Numbered from the stretch's first letter, positions 1 to 7,566 are shown. The stretch: DNA of 10,360 bases from Omnitrophica bacterium RIFCSPLOWO2_01_FULL_45_10 (GCA_001804165.1 MHFL01000010.1:17301-27660), one strand, 5' to 3'. Made by a program: numbers and translations. The notes: generated from the sequence alone by a model not told the origin.

Positions 1-975
1 AGGGTAAAGAATCTGCCGATAACAGAGGTTGAGACACCTGGTATAACTACTATCGAAAAAGTGTCTGAATTCCTGAAGGTCGAGCCGAATAGAATGGTGA
101 AGACGCTTCTCTATAAAGCGGACGATAAGATTATAGCATTGTTAATAAAAGGCGATTACGACGCAAATGAGACTAAATTAAAGAACTATTTGAAATGCGA
201 GACCCTAACCCTCGCCGATGAAAAAGGCATCGAACGGGCAACCGGCGCGCCTATTGGATTTTCAGGGCCGGTCGGATTAAAAGATGCGAGGATAGTCGCT
301 GATAACAGTGTGAAAGATATGGCAAATTTCGTCACAGGCGCAAACAAGAAGGACGCCCATCTCATCAACGTGAATATGGGCAGAGATTTCGAAGTCAAAG
401 AGTACGGCGACTTCAGGATGATAACCAAGGATGATGTTTGCCCTTCATGCGGAAGGCCCATCACAATTAAGCAGGCGATAGAGATAGGCCATACTTTTAA
501 ACTCGGCACGAAATATTCGGTTTCTTTAGGCGCGGCGTATCTCGATAAAACGGGCAAGGAAAATCCCATTATAATGGGCTGTTACGGCATCGGTGTTAAC
601 AGGATCATCGCGAGTCTCATAGAGGTATCGAATGATAAGGACGGCATTATTTGGCCCCTCTCGATCGCGCCATATCAGGTCCTCATACTTGCGCTGAATG
701 TTGAGAATGAGAAAGTGAAAAAGACAGCCGAAGACGCCTATAAGAATCTCTCAAAGGGTAATTATGATGTCCTGTATGATGACAGAATTGAATCCGCAGG
801 CATAAAATTTAAAGACGCGGACCTAATCGGTATACCAATCAAGGTGATAATAGGCGAAAAGAACGCGAATAAAGATATTGTCGAGGTAAAAGATAGAAAG
901 ACAGGTACCGTGACCGAAATAAGCTCAAAAGGCCTCAAATCCCATCTTAAGTCTATCCTCCAGACGACCGTTTAG
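1..975 (+). CDS. proS: Prolyl-tRNA synthetase, C-terminal part (5' end cut by window)
   Basis: ProRS is the cytoplasmic class II synthetase that charges tRNA-Pro. The frame is open from base 1, so the gene begins upstream; the GTG at 61 is an internal Val, not a start. The visible 324 codons begin in the bacterial-type inserted editing (INS) domain. Next comes the stretch with Cys-Pro-Ser-Cys (439-450), followed by the GHTFKLGTKYS segment. Class II motif 3, GCYGIGVNRI, is at 577-606 and carries the ATP-binding Arg. A C-terminal anticodon-binding domain follows, starting near WPLSIAPYQV and containing DDRIESAGIKFKDADLIGIP, and the stop is TAG at 973-975. The INS domain marks this as the prokaryote-type enzyme rather than the archaeal/eukaryotic type, which lacks it and has a C-terminal zinc extension. 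I see no frameshift. A 54-base gap separates it from yggS. Confidence 0.96.
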   Translation, partial: RVKNLPITEVETPGITTIEKVSEFLKVEPNRMVKTLLYKADDKIIALLIKGDYDANETKLKNYLKCETLTLADEKGIERATGAPIGFSGPVGLKDARIVADNSVKDMANFVTGANKKDAHLINVNMGRDFEVKEYGDFRMITKDDVCPSCGRPITIKQAIEIGHTFKLGTKYSVSLGAAYLDKTGKENPIIMGCYGIGVNRIIASLIEVSNDKDGIIWPLSIAPYQVLILALNVENEKVKKTAEDAYKNLSKGNYDVLYDDRIESAGIKFKDADLIGIPIKVIIGEKNANKDIVEVKDRKTGTVTEISSKGLKSHLKSILQTTV

Positions 976-988
976 ATTGGAAATTACA

Positions 989-1015
989 TTGACTTTTGGC
1001 GACGGGTGTGATACT
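989..1015 (+). promoter_or_regulatory. Possible sigma70-type promoter before yggS
   Basis: TTGACT at 989-994 matches the -35 consensus at five of six bases. TGTGATACT at 1007-1015 looks like an extended -10 (TGn plus GATACT, four of six). The spacer between hexamers is 15 bases, shorter than the usual 16-18, so this is only a candidate. Transcription would begin near 1021-1023, only about 8 bases before the yggS ATG, giving an almost leaderless message. That would fit the absence of a Shine-Dalgarno sequence there. Confidence 0.35.
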
Positions 1016-1029
1016 TTTTATCCTGCCTA

Positions 1030-1743
1030 ATGATTCACGATAATGTAAAATCCGTAAGGCAAAAAATAGCAAATGCTTGCGAAAAAGTCGGCCGCAATGC
1101 CGATGACGTCGAACTTGTATGTGTTACGAAAGAGGTCTCTATTGATGAAATCAAAGAGGCCTTAGACGCAGGCGTTCAAATCTTGGGGGAGAATAGGGTC
1201 AAGGACGCCCTTTCGAAGTATAAAGCGATAGGCGGTAGGCAAGAGTGGCATTTTATCGGCCATCTCCAGACAAATAAGGTAAAAGACGCGGTAAGGATAT
1301 TTTCGCTCATACATTCTGTCGATAGTCTGCGGCTCGCGAAAGAGATAGACAAAGCGGCTCAAGCTATCAATAAGGCTCAGGATATATTGATTCAGGTCAA
1401 TACGTCCGGCGAAAAGACAAAATTCGGAATCATGCCTGAAGAAGCAATAGATTTCATGAAAGAAATTTCTTCTTATGGTAATATTAATACAAAAGGATTG
1501 ATGACCATCGCGCCGGAAGTCGACGATCCTGAAAAAGTTCGGCCATATTTTAGGGCACTACGAGAACTTCGCGACAAGATAAACGAATTACGATATAGTG
1601 CGAAGCAAAGCGAAGCCTCCTCGAAGGGGACGAAATACGAAATACGGATTTTATCTATGGGCATGACAAACGACTTCGAGGTCGCTATCGAAGAGGGCGC
1701 GAATATGGTGCGGATCGGCAAGGCAATATTCAGAGGGAATTGA
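1030..1743 (+). CDS. yggS: YggS/PLPBP family pyridoxal-phosphate homeostasis protein
   Basis: This is a single-domain cytoplasmic TIM-barrel protein that binds pyridoxal 5'-phosphate. The family helps keep PLP and amino-acid/keto-acid pools balanced and has no firmly established catalytic reaction. Visible family features are the PLP Schiff-base lysine in VCVTK (Lys34), LGENRVKDA (residues 52-60), WHFIGHLQTNKV (73-84), VNTSGEKTKFG (123-133), and the phosphate-binding SMGMTNDFE (209-217) with VRIGKAIF (227-234). The ATG at 1030 gives the normal family N-terminus, but no Shine-Dalgarno sequence precedes it. Residues about 189-206, just before SMGM, form an extra Ser/Lys/Glu-rich segment encoded by repeat-like DNA and not expected in this family. 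The stop is one base from the proC start, and yggS-proC-yggT is a common order in Gram-negative bacteria. Confidence 0.95.
   Translation: MIHDNVKSVRQKIANACEKVGRNADDVELVCVTKEVSIDEIKEALDAGVQILGENRVKDALSKYKAIGGRQEWHFIGHLQTNKVKDAVRIFSLIHSVDSLRLAKEIDKAAQAINKAQDILIQVNTSGEKTKFGIMPEEAIDFMKEISSYGNINTKGLMTIAPEVDDPEKVRPYFRALRELRDKINELRYSAKQSEASSKGTKYEIRILSMGMTNDFEVAIEEGANMVRIGKAIFRGN
1594..1647 (+). repeat. Repeat-like DNA inserted in frame in yggS
   Basis: This 54-base stretch holds two copies of gcgaagc (1600-1606 and 1610-1616). It also holds a tandem heptamer, acgaaat, at 1630-1636 and 1637-1643, with a partial third copy starting at 1644. It encodes YggS residues 189-206, between a helix ending in NELR and the conserved ILSMGM strand, where family members normally have a short loop. 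The gcgaagc unit also occurs in the inverted repeat downstream of mtnP. I infer an in-frame repeat insertion or expansion; the exact borders are uncertain. Confidence 0.6.
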
Positions 1744-1744
1744 T

Positions 1745-2557
1745 ATGACCGGTAAAACGATAGGCATTATAGGTTGCGGGAATATGGGCGAGGCGCTCAT
1801 TAGCCGATTGACAGGCAAATTTGATAAAAAAATGTCCTTGATTGCGAGCGATCTGGATATCGAAAGAATGGGCTCTATTCAAAAAAAATATAACGTTCGT
1901 ATAGAAGAATCAAACAGTCATCTCGTTCAACAATCAGATATAGTCATCCTGGCCATTAAGCCGAAGGATTTTGATAATGTTTTAAAAGAGGATGTAATGG
2001 CATTCATGACCGAAGATAAAATATTAATATCGATAGCGGCAGGCATTACAACTAAATTTATCGAAGGCATAGTAGGCAAAGACACAAAAGTCCTAAGGGT
2101 CATGCCGAACATGGCCGCTTTTGTAGGCGAAGCGATATCCACCGTGAGTAAGGGAATCTCGGCTCGAGACGAAGAGATTGTAACAGCAAAGGAGATATTT
2201 TCGGTCCTGGGAGACGTAGTCGAAGTGAAGGAAGATTTAGTCGATAGCATAACCGCCATAGCGGGAAGCGGACCCGCGTACTTTTTTTATTTCATCCAAG
2301 CTCTCATCGAGGCGGCAAAGGGATTGGGGTTGGATGAAGAGCTCGCCAAGAGATTGGTTTTGAAGACAGCGCTCGGAAGCGTGAAGTTACTGGAAATCTT
2401 AAAGGAAGAACCGGAGGCATTGATAAAGAAGGTGGCGTCAAAAGGCGGGACGACCGAGTCGGCCCTGAAGGTTTTCGAGTCCAAAGGATTAAAAAGAATA
2501 GTTAAAGATGCGTGCCACGAGGCGCAAAAAAGAGCAAAAGAAATTTCAGGGAGGTAA
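1745..2557 (+). CDS. proC: Pyrroline-5-carboxylate reductase
   Basis: ProC reduces 1-pyrroline-5-carboxylate to L-proline with NAD(P)H, the last step of proline synthesis, in the cytoplasm. The 270-residue length is typical. The N-terminal Rossmann domain shows GIIGCGNMGEAL (7-18), IKPKD (71-75), ISIAAGI (95-101) and RVMPNMAA (118-125). The C-terminal helical dimerisation domain shows AIAGSGPAYF (171-180) and the signature region SKGGTTESAL (232-241), where many homologues have Pro instead of Lys in (S)PGGTT. A GAGGG ribosome-binding site at 1733-1737 sits 7 bases before the ATG and lies inside the end of yggS. The yggT start is 3 bases after the stop. Confidence 0.97.
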   Translation: MTGKTIGIIGCGNMGEALISRLTGKFDKKMSLIASDLDIERMGSIQKKYNVRIEESNSHLVQQSDIVILAIKPKDFDNVLKEDVMAFMTEDKILISIAAGITTKFIEGIVGKDTKVLRVMPNMAAFVGEAISTVSKGISARDEEIVTAKEIFSVLGDVVEVKEDLVDSITAIAGSGPAYFFYFIQALIEAAKGLGLDEELAKRLVLKTALGSVKLLEILKEEPEALIKKVASKGGTTESALKVFESKGLKRIVKDACHEAQKRAKEISGR

Positions 2558-2560
2558 CGT

Positions 2561-2860
2561 ATGTTTGTAGCGGGTAATCTTATTTCCGCGTTAGCCACAA
2601 TATTAGACTACCTTCTCACGGTAGCGAATTGGTTGATCATAATCAGGGCGCTTTTGAGTTGGGTCAATCCTGACCCTAACAATCCGATAGTCCAATTGTT
2701 GTATAAAGTGACGGAGCCGATCCTCGCGCCTTTCAGGCGGCTAGTGCCGTCATACACAATAGGAATCGACATCTCTGTGATATTCGCGCTCATATTCATA
2801 TGGTTTTTGAAACTATTCGTAGTCAGAACACTCTTTGATATAGGGGCGAGGTTAGGATGA
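2561..2860 (+). CDS. yggT: YggT family small integral membrane protein
   Basis: This is a 99-residue inner-membrane protein of the YggT/YlmG family. It has two hydrophobic segments, roughly residues 8-33 and 68-88, separated by the family signature loop with SWVNPDPNNPIVQLLYKVTE (33-52) and PILAPFRRLVP (53-63). The biochemical role of the family is not settled. Homologues have been linked to osmotic tolerance, to septum or plastid nucleoid organisation, and by gene position to cell division and yggS. A strong Shine-Dalgarno sequence, GGAGG at 2550-2554, overlaps the end of proC and sits 6 bases before the ATG. The stop codon overlaps the mtnP start as ATGA (2857-2860), suggesting translational coupling. 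Confidence 0.93.
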   Translation: MFVAGNLISALATILDYLLTVANWLIIIRALLSWVNPDPNNPIVQLLYKVTEPILAPFRRLVPSYTIGIDISVIFALIFIWFLKLFVVRTLFDIGARLG

Positions 2861-3723
2861 GTAAAGTCGGAATCATCGGCGGCAGCGGGTGTTACAATAT
2901 TGAGGGGATCGAAAAGGTAAAGAGGGTTAAAATAAAGACCCCGTTCGGAGAACCTTCAGATGAACTTATAACAGGTATGTTGGAAGATAGGGAGGTCGTA
3001 TTTTTAGCAAGGCATGGGAAAGGGCACAGGGTATCGCCAAGCGAGATAAACTACCGCGCGAATATTTATGCCATGAAAAAACTGGGGGTCGAGAGGATAA
3101 TCTCGGTCTCAGCATGCGGGAGTTTAAAGAAGGAATTGAAACCTCTTGACATAGTGATACCTGATCAATTTGTCGATAGGACCAACAGCGCGAGAAAGAC
3201 AACGTTCTTCGAAAGCGGCATAGTCGCCCACATTCAATTTGCCGAACCGGTCTGCCCGATATTATCGAAGGCGCTTTACGACGCCGGCCGGGAATCAGGC
3301 GCTGTAATGCATCTTGGAGGGGCCTACGTCAATATGGAGGGGCCGCAGTTTTCTACAAAAGCAGAATCGAAACTTTACCGCTCGTGGGGCATGGACATTA
3401 TAGGTATGACAAATTTGGCGGAGGCGCGCCTTGCGAGAGAGGCGGAGATCTGTTACTCATGCATGGCATGCGTCACGGATTATGACTGCTGGCACATGGA
3501 TGAGTCCACTGAAACGGTATCGGTAGAGATGATAATAAATAATCTTTTGAAGAACGTGGAAACGTCTAAAAACATATTGAAGAAGGTCATGCCGGCATTG
3601 GGCGATAGTAGAACCTGTGCCTGCTCTTCCGCGCTCAAGCATGCGATTATCACGCGACCCGAAGCGATTCCTGCGGAGACGAAGAAGAGATTAGGTCTGA
3701 TAATAGGAAAGTATATAATATAG
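2857..3723 (+). CDS. mtnP: S-methyl-5'-thioadenosine phosphorylase
   Basis: MtnP splits 5'-methylthioadenosine with phosphate into adenine and 5-methylthioribose-1-phosphate, recycling the by-product of polyamine and related synthesis. The 288-residue protein shows GIIGGSG (5-11), TPFGEPSD (28-35), the phosphate-site LARHGKGH (50-57), the family segment NYRANIYAMKKLGVERIISVSACGS (65-89), DIVIPDQFVDRT (98-109), NMEGPQFST (159-167), and TDYDCWH (207-213). The Asp residues of DYD favour adenine-type substrates over hypoxanthine or guanine, which supports MTA phosphorylase over a general purine nucleoside phosphorylase. A Cys-Ala-Cys near the C-terminus (254-256) resembles the CxC disulfide motif of archaeal relatives. 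No other methionine-salvage gene is in view, so only the first step is shown here. Inosine-specific MTIP activity is less likely. Confidence 0.93.
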   Translation: MSKVGIIGGSGCYNIEGIEKVKRVKIKTPFGEPSDELITGMLEDREVVFLARHGKGHRVSPSEINYRANIYAMKKLGVERIISVSACGSLKKELKPLDIVIPDQFVDRTNSARKTTFFESGIVAHIQFAEPVCPILSKALYDAGRESGAVMHLGGAYVNMEGPQFSTKAESKLYRSWGMDIIGMTNLAEARLAREAEICYSCMACVTDYDCWHMDESTETVSVEMIINNLLKNVETSKNILKKVMPALGDSRTCACSSALKHAIITRPEAIPAETKKRLGLIIGKYII

Positions 3724-3725
3724 AG

Positions 3726-3793
3726 GTCATTGCGAGCGAAGCGAAGCAATCTCAAGAAAGGGATTGCTTCGGCGCTTCGCGCCTCGCAACGAC
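3726..3793. repeat. Intergenic imperfect inverted repeat between mtnP and ileS
   Basis: The left arm runs from 3726 to 3751 (gtcattgcgagcgaag, then cgaagcaatc). The right arm, 3762-3793, is its reverse complement apart from one substitution and a few extra bases; the arms flank a 10-base loop. Inside the right arm is a perfect mini-hairpin, ggcgc-ttc-gcgcc (3771-3783), with no counterpart on the left. The repeat starts 2 bases after the mtnP stop and fills most of the 98-base gap. No T-run follows, so a simple intrinsic terminator is not supported. It looks like the dispersed palindromic repeats with gcgaagcgaagc cores seen in many bacterial genomes. It may still form an RNA hairpin that partly separates mtnP from ileS expression. 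Confidence 0.8.
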
Positions 3794-3821
3794 GTCGCAG
3801 TAAATCAGGTATTAATAACAG

Positions 3822-6677
3822 ATGGACTACAAATCTACGCTGAATTTGCCAAGAACAGATTTTCCTATGAGGGCGGATCTGCCCAGGCAGGAGCCTCAAG
3901 CTTTAAAGCGCTGGCATGACATTGGCCTTTATCAAAGGATCAGGGAAAAATCTCGCGGCTCACCAAAATTCATCCTTCATGACGGCCCGCCATATGCCAA
4001 CGGCTCCATCCACATGGGCCACGCGTTGAATAAGATTTTAAAGGACATAGTAATTCGATACAAGACGATGGCAGGGTTCGATTCGCCTTATGTCCCGGGA
4101 TGGGACTGCCACGGCCTGCCTGTCGAACACCAGTTGTTCAAGGAATTGAAGCTGACAAAGTACGATATCAATCAATTAGAGTTTAGAAAAAAGGCATATG
4201 ATTATGCCATGAAATATGTAAATATCCAGAAAAAGGAATTTGAACGATTGGGGATCTTGGGTGATTGGGATAGGCCTTATCTTACGTTATCGAAAGATTA
4301 CGAAGCGGAAATAGTAAGGGCGTTTGGAAAATTGGCGGGGAAAGGATATATCTATAAAGATTTAAAGCCCGTCAACTGGTGCAGTACCTGCGAGACCGCA
4401 TTAGCCGAGGCAGAGGTTGAGTATGAGGAGAAGGTTTCTCCATCGATATATGTAAAATTTGAATTGATTGCCGAGCCTCCAACTTATTTAGTGATATGGA
4501 CTACTACTCCTTGGACCTTAATCGCAAATGTTGCGGTAGCAATTCACCCTGACTACGATTACGCGTTCGTAAAGATACACGACCTTAAATTTAAAGACCA
4601 GATATTTATAATCGCTAAAGAATTGGTAAATTCAACGATGGATAAAATAGGCATCAAAAATTTTGAAGTTATAAAATCTTTAAAAGGCCACGAGATTTCC
4701 GTTCCACCCGCAAGTGATCGAGACAATGTTTACGCCAAACATCCTTTTATTGATAGGCAGTCGCAAATTGTTCTTGCTAATTATGTCTCAATGGATGAAG
4801 GGACAGGATGCGTTCATACAGCGCCAGGCCACGGTCAGGAAGATTATCGCACAGGGAAGAGATATAAACTGCCAACGCTCATGCCCGTGGATTCTAAAGG
4901 AAGATTTGATAAAAGCGCCGGGGAATTCAGCGGTATGGATGTTCATAAAGCGGATAGAGTTATAATAGAAAAGTTAAAGATGTCAGGCGGTCTTGTGCGG
5001 GAAGAAGAGGTCAGGCATTCTTATCCGCACTGCTGGCGCTGCAAGAAACCCATAATATTCAGGGCCACCGAACAATATTTCATGAAGATCGACCATGAGA
5101 ATTTAAGGTCGAACATGTTGGACATGATAGAAAAAAATATAAGATGGATTCCAGAAGTAGGAAAATCCCGTATTTCCGCGATGGTTACGAATAGGCCTGA
5201 CTGGTGTCTCTCGCGGCAGAGGTATTGGGGCGTGCCGATAATAGCGTTCTATTGCGGGAATTGTAATGCCATCCTCCTCGACTCAAAAGTTATCGAGCAT
5301 ATCGCAACGCTCGTGAAGAAGGAGGGTTCGGATATATGGTTTTTGAAGAAAGAGACGGAACTTCTCCCCAAAGGAACGAAGTGTGAAAAATGCGGCGAAG
5401 GCAGGTTCGTTAAAGAGACCGACATCATCGACGTCTGGTTCGATTCCGGCATAAGTCATCAGGCGGTGTTGAAGAAAAATAAGGATTTAGGCTATCCTTC
5501 GGACCTTTACTTAGAGGGCTCGGACCAACATAGGGGTTGGTTTCAGTCCGCGCTGATAACCGCGATGGCCATTGCTCAAGATGCCCCTTATAAAAGCGTG
5601 CTGACGCACGGCTTCGTAGTCGACGGTGAGGGAAAAAAGATGTCGAAGTCGCTCGGCAATGTGCTCACGCCGGAAGAAGTGATGAAGAAATACGGCGCGG
5701 ATATTCTAAGGTTATGGGTCGCGTCAAGCGATTACACTGAGGACGTGAGATTATCGGATGAAATATTGACGCGGCTCGCTGACGCATATAGAAAGATAAG
5801 AAATACGTTCAAGTATCTTTTGAGCAATCTATACGATTTCGATTCAGGCCGTGACACAGTCGGCTATGATGATATGCTCGAGATAGACAGATGGATATTG
5901 TCTAAATTATCTTATTTGATAGAGGAATCTAAGGAAAATTATGAGGCATGCGCGTTTCATAAGGTCTACAGGGCCATTTATAATTTCTGCGTCTATGAAA
6001 TATCTTCAGTATATCTAGACATATTGAAAGACAGGATGTATACTTTTAGGGCCGATTCCACGGAACGAAGGTCGGGTCAAACGGCCATGTTTGAATTGGC
6101 CGCGGCTTTGCTCAAAATAACAGCGCCTTTACTTACCATCACAACAGATGAAGCATGGACCCATCTTAAAAAAGAAGATAAGATGGATTCTATCCATCTA
6201 GAGCCATGGCCGGATGAGGTTGTGACAAAGGGATGGTTCGATAAAACCTTAAATGAAAAGTGGCGGAAACTGATTACCGTGCGAGAAGTTGTGCTGAAGA
6301 AATTGGAGGAGAAACGCGAGTCCAACGAGATAGGCTCTAGTTTGGAAGCTAAGGTCGTGCTTGGGGCAAAGGATGCGGATTACAAAAAGTTGTTGAACGA
6401 AAATAAAGATATGTTAAGATACCTCTTCATCGTCTCTCGGGTGGAACTGATTGAGCCGCCTCGAGACGAGGGCCACTCGGCTTCCCTCGGCTTCGCCGAG
6501 AGGCGAGCGCTCGGGGCAGGCGATCTGGATTATAACATCCCTGTCGCCGTGGAAATAAAAAAGGCGAAGGGGAAAAAATGCATAAGGTGCTGGAACTACA
6601 GTGAAGCCGTTGGGATGGATGAAAAACACCCCTCGCTTTGCGAGAGATGCATAACGGCTATTAAAATAGGAGTATAA
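3822..6677 (+). CDS. ileS: Isoleucyl-tRNA synthetase (bacterial type 1)
   Basis: IleRS charges tRNA-Ile and edits misactivated valine in the cytoplasm. The 951 residues hold the complete class I architecture. The HIGH-type motif HMGH is at 64-67, [10 protein letters not shown] at 94-103, and the CP1 editing domain has TTTPWT (227-232) and later [15 protein letters not shown]. Zinc-type Cys pairs are at 478/481 and 521/524, GSDQHRGWF is at 566-574, and KMSKS is at 606-610. An anticodon-binding helical domain follows, then a C-terminal Cys4 zinc module (920, 923, 940, 943). The HMGH form and the C-terminal zinc module fit type 1 (IleS1) enzymes. The ATG at 3822 gives the standard [14 protein letters not shown] N-terminus although only a weak AGG lies upstream. 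Residues about 880-900 are a repeat-encoded extra loop. The next gene begins 3 bases after the stop. Confidence 0.98.
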   Translation: MDYKSTLNLPRTDFPMRADLPRQEPQALKRWHDIGLYQRIREKSRGSPKFILHDGPPYANGSIHMGHALNKILKDIVIRYKTMAGFDSPYVPGWDCHGLPVEHQLFKELKLTKYDINQLEFRKKAYDYAMKYVNIQKKEFERLGILGDWDRPYLTLSKDYEAEIVRAFGKLAGKGYIYKDLKPVNWCSTCETALAEAEVEYEEKVSPSIYVKFELIAEPPTYLVIWTTTPWTLIANVAVAIHPDYDYAFVKIHDLKFKDQIFIIAKELVNSTMDKIGIKNFEVIKSLKGHEISVPPASDRDNVYAKHPFIDRQSQIVLANYVSMDEGTGCVHTAPGHGQEDYRTGKRYKLPTLMPVDSKGRFDKSAGEFSGMDVHKADRVIIEKLKMSGGLVREEEVRHSYPHCWRCKKPIIFRATEQYFMKIDHENLRSNMLDMIEKNIRWIPEVGKSRISAMVTNRPDWCLSRQRYWGVPIIAFYCGNCNAILLDSKVIEHIATLVKKEGSDIWFLKKETELLPKGTKCEKCGEGRFVKETDIIDVWFDSGISHQAVLKKNKDLGYPSDLYLEGSDQHRGWFQSALITAMAIAQDAPYKSVLTHGFVVDGEGKKMSKSLGNVLTPEEVMKKYGADILRLWVASSDYTEDVRLSDEILTRLADAYRKIRNTFKYLLSNLYDFDSGRDTVGYDDMLEIDRWILSKLSYLIEESKENYEACAFHKVYRAIYNFCVYEISSVYLDILKDRMYTFRADSTERRSGQTAMFELAAALLKITAPLLTITTDEAWTHLKKEDKMDSIHLEPWPDEVVTKGWFDKTLNEKWRKLITVREVVLKKLEEKRESNEIGSSLEAKVVLGAKDADYKKLLNENKDMLRYLFIVSRVELIEPPRDEGHSASLGFAERRALGAGDLDYNIPVAVEIKKAKGKKCIRCWNYSEAVGMDEKHPSLCERCITAIKIGV
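6459..6520 (+). repeat. Palindrome-rich repeat-like DNA inserted in frame in ileS
   Basis: Within about 60 bases there are three small palindromes: cctcg-aga-cgagg (6459-6471), ctcggc-ttc-gccgag (6486-6500) and cgagcgctcg (6504-6513). Local GC is much higher than in the surrounding gene. The stretch encodes IleS residues 880-900 (Pro-Arg-Asp-Glu-Gly-His and onward to Gly-Ala-Gly), between the conserved IVSRVELIE strand and the [15 protein letters not shown] strand. Homologues I recall have only a short turn there. The reading frame is kept. I infer a palindromic repeat that inserted in frame at a surface loop; it looks like a different family from the mtnP-ileS repeat. Confidence 0.65.
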
Positions 6678-6680
6678 TCG

Positions 6681-7112
6681 ATGGCGAAAAGGAAATATAA
6701 GAGGAAAAAAAACAAGACAAGGGTTCGAAGAAAAGCAAAGGCGATGTCTCGCCGCGAACTCGTCAAATACAGAGAATTACTGCTGAAAGAGAGGCAGAAG
6801 GCAGGCGGCGGTATTTCGCACATCACTCAAAACGCGCTTAAGAAATCTCAGCGCGACGCCTCCGGGGACCTTTCAGGATACTCGTATCATATGGCGGACA
6901 TGGCAAGCGACGACTATGAGAGAGATTTCTCGCTCGGCAGGGCGACCGAGGAGCAGAAGACGCTTTACGCGATCGATGAGGCGCTGAAGCGAATAGATGA
7001 CAGGACTTATGGAAATTGCCTTCAATGTGATAAACCGATATCTAGAAAACGCCTACAGGCCCTGCCTTACACGGAATTGTGCATATTGTGTCAGAAGTCA
7101 CAGGAAGAATGA
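6681..7112 (+). CDS. DksA/TraR family C4 zinc-finger protein
   Basis: This is a 143-residue protein with a predicted helical coiled-coil followed by a Cys4 zinc finger: CLQC (Cys113, Cys116) and CILC (Cys134, Cys137). DksA-type proteins enter the RNA polymerase secondary channel and alter initiation, often with ppGpp. At the coiled-coil tip, where E. coli DksA has DxxDxA, this protein has HMADMA (70-75). It keeps the second Asp and the Ala but has His for the first Asp, a form I recall from YteA-like relatives. An unusual Lys/Arg-rich tail fills residues 3-20. A Shine-Dalgarno sequence, AGGAG at 6668-6672, sits 8 bases before the ATG. Its place between ileS and lspA is common in several bacterial groups. 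Whether it acts as true DksA or as a related regulator cannot be decided from sequence. Confidence 0.9.
   Translation: MAKRKYKRKKNKTRVRRKAKAMSRRELVKYRELLLKERQKAGGGISHITQNALKKSQRDASGDLSGYSYHMADMASDDYERDFSLGRATEEQKTLYAIDEALKRIDDRTYGNCLQCDKPISRKRLQALPYTELCILCQKSQEE
7102..7107 (+). promoter_or_regulatory. Ribosome-binding site that decides the lspA start
   Basis: AGGAAG lies just before the ATG at 7109, inside the end of the DksA-like gene. The spacing is short. It supports the ATG at 7109, which overlaps the upstream TGA at 7110-7112, over the in-frame GTG at 7079. The GTG would add ten mostly polar residues ahead of the first membrane segment. Confidence 0.5.
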
Positions 7113-7558
7113 CTCTTTCTTTGGCGCTGGCGATAGTTGCGCTTGATAGATTGACAAAGTGGCTGGCACTTGAAAGTATGGTTCAGGGCCAGTCGCTTAA
7201 AATTATACCCAATATATTTCATATCACGCTTGTTTTAAACAAAGGCGCGGCCTTTGGACTGTTCAAAGACAAAAGCCCATTCTTCATACCATTTTCTATA
7301 ATTTTTATAATAGCGGTAATTATATATATTTTGGTCAAGGGCCCGATAGATCCCTTATTGTCTTCTTCTTTAGGGCTCATGCTGGGCGGCTCAGCAGGGA
7401 ATCTGGTCGATAGGATTCGTTTTGGATACGTGATAGACTTTTTGGATTTCCGTATCTGGCCCGTATTCAACGTGGCGGATTCGGCTATTACGGTCGGAGC
7501 GTTGATATTGGCCATCAACATATTCAGGCAGAAGAAGTCGAAATACCCTAACGTATAA
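7109..7558 (+). CDS. lspA: Lipoprotein signal peptidase (signal peptidase II)
   Basis: LspA is an inner-membrane aspartyl protease that removes the signal peptide from prolipoproteins after Lgt has added diacylglycerol to the lipobox Cys. From the ATG at 7109 the protein has 149 residues and four hydrophobic segments. Conserved elements are ALDRLTKWL (11-19), NKGAAFG (44-50), GSAGNLVDRIRFGYVIDF (94-111) and FNVADSAITVG (120-130). The catalytic Asp pair is Asp101 in NLVDR and Asp124 in NVADS. An alternative GTG start at 7079 would give 159 residues and a 34-base overlap with the DksA-like gene. I prefer the ATG because the hydrophobic N-terminus then begins at once and the ATGA overlap matches other junctions here. 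It stands next to lgt, its pathway partner. Confidence 0.95.
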   Translation: MTLSLALAIVALDRLTKWLALESMVQGQSLKIIPNIFHITLVLNKGAAFGLFKDKSPFFIPFSIIFIIAVIIYILVKGPIDPLLSSSLGLMLGGSAGNLVDRIRFGYVIDFLDFRIWPVFNVADSAITVGALILAINIFRQKKSKYPNV

Positions 7559-7566
7559 CTTCCAAC

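Noticed and set aside
3752..3821. Rho-independent terminator after mtnP
   Set aside because: A stem-loop is present, but the bases after it (gtcgcagtaaatcagg) contain no T-run, so only a repeat hairpin is supported.
3480..3899. Reverse-strand open frame (139 codons) across the mtnP-ileS gap
   Set aside because: It spans the end of mtnP, the inverted repeat and the start of ileS. Its middle is just a translation of the repeat, so it is not a credible gene.
6459..6520. Frameshift or assembly error in ileS
   Set aside because: The frame continues on both sides with conserved IleRS sequence including the C-terminal zinc module, and the extra DNA keeps a multiple of three.
7079..7108. GTG at 7079 as the lspA start
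   Set aside because: It would overlap the DksA-like gene by 34 bases and add a polar decapeptide before the first membrane segment. The ATG at 7109, with AGGAAG before it and an ATGA overlap, fits better.
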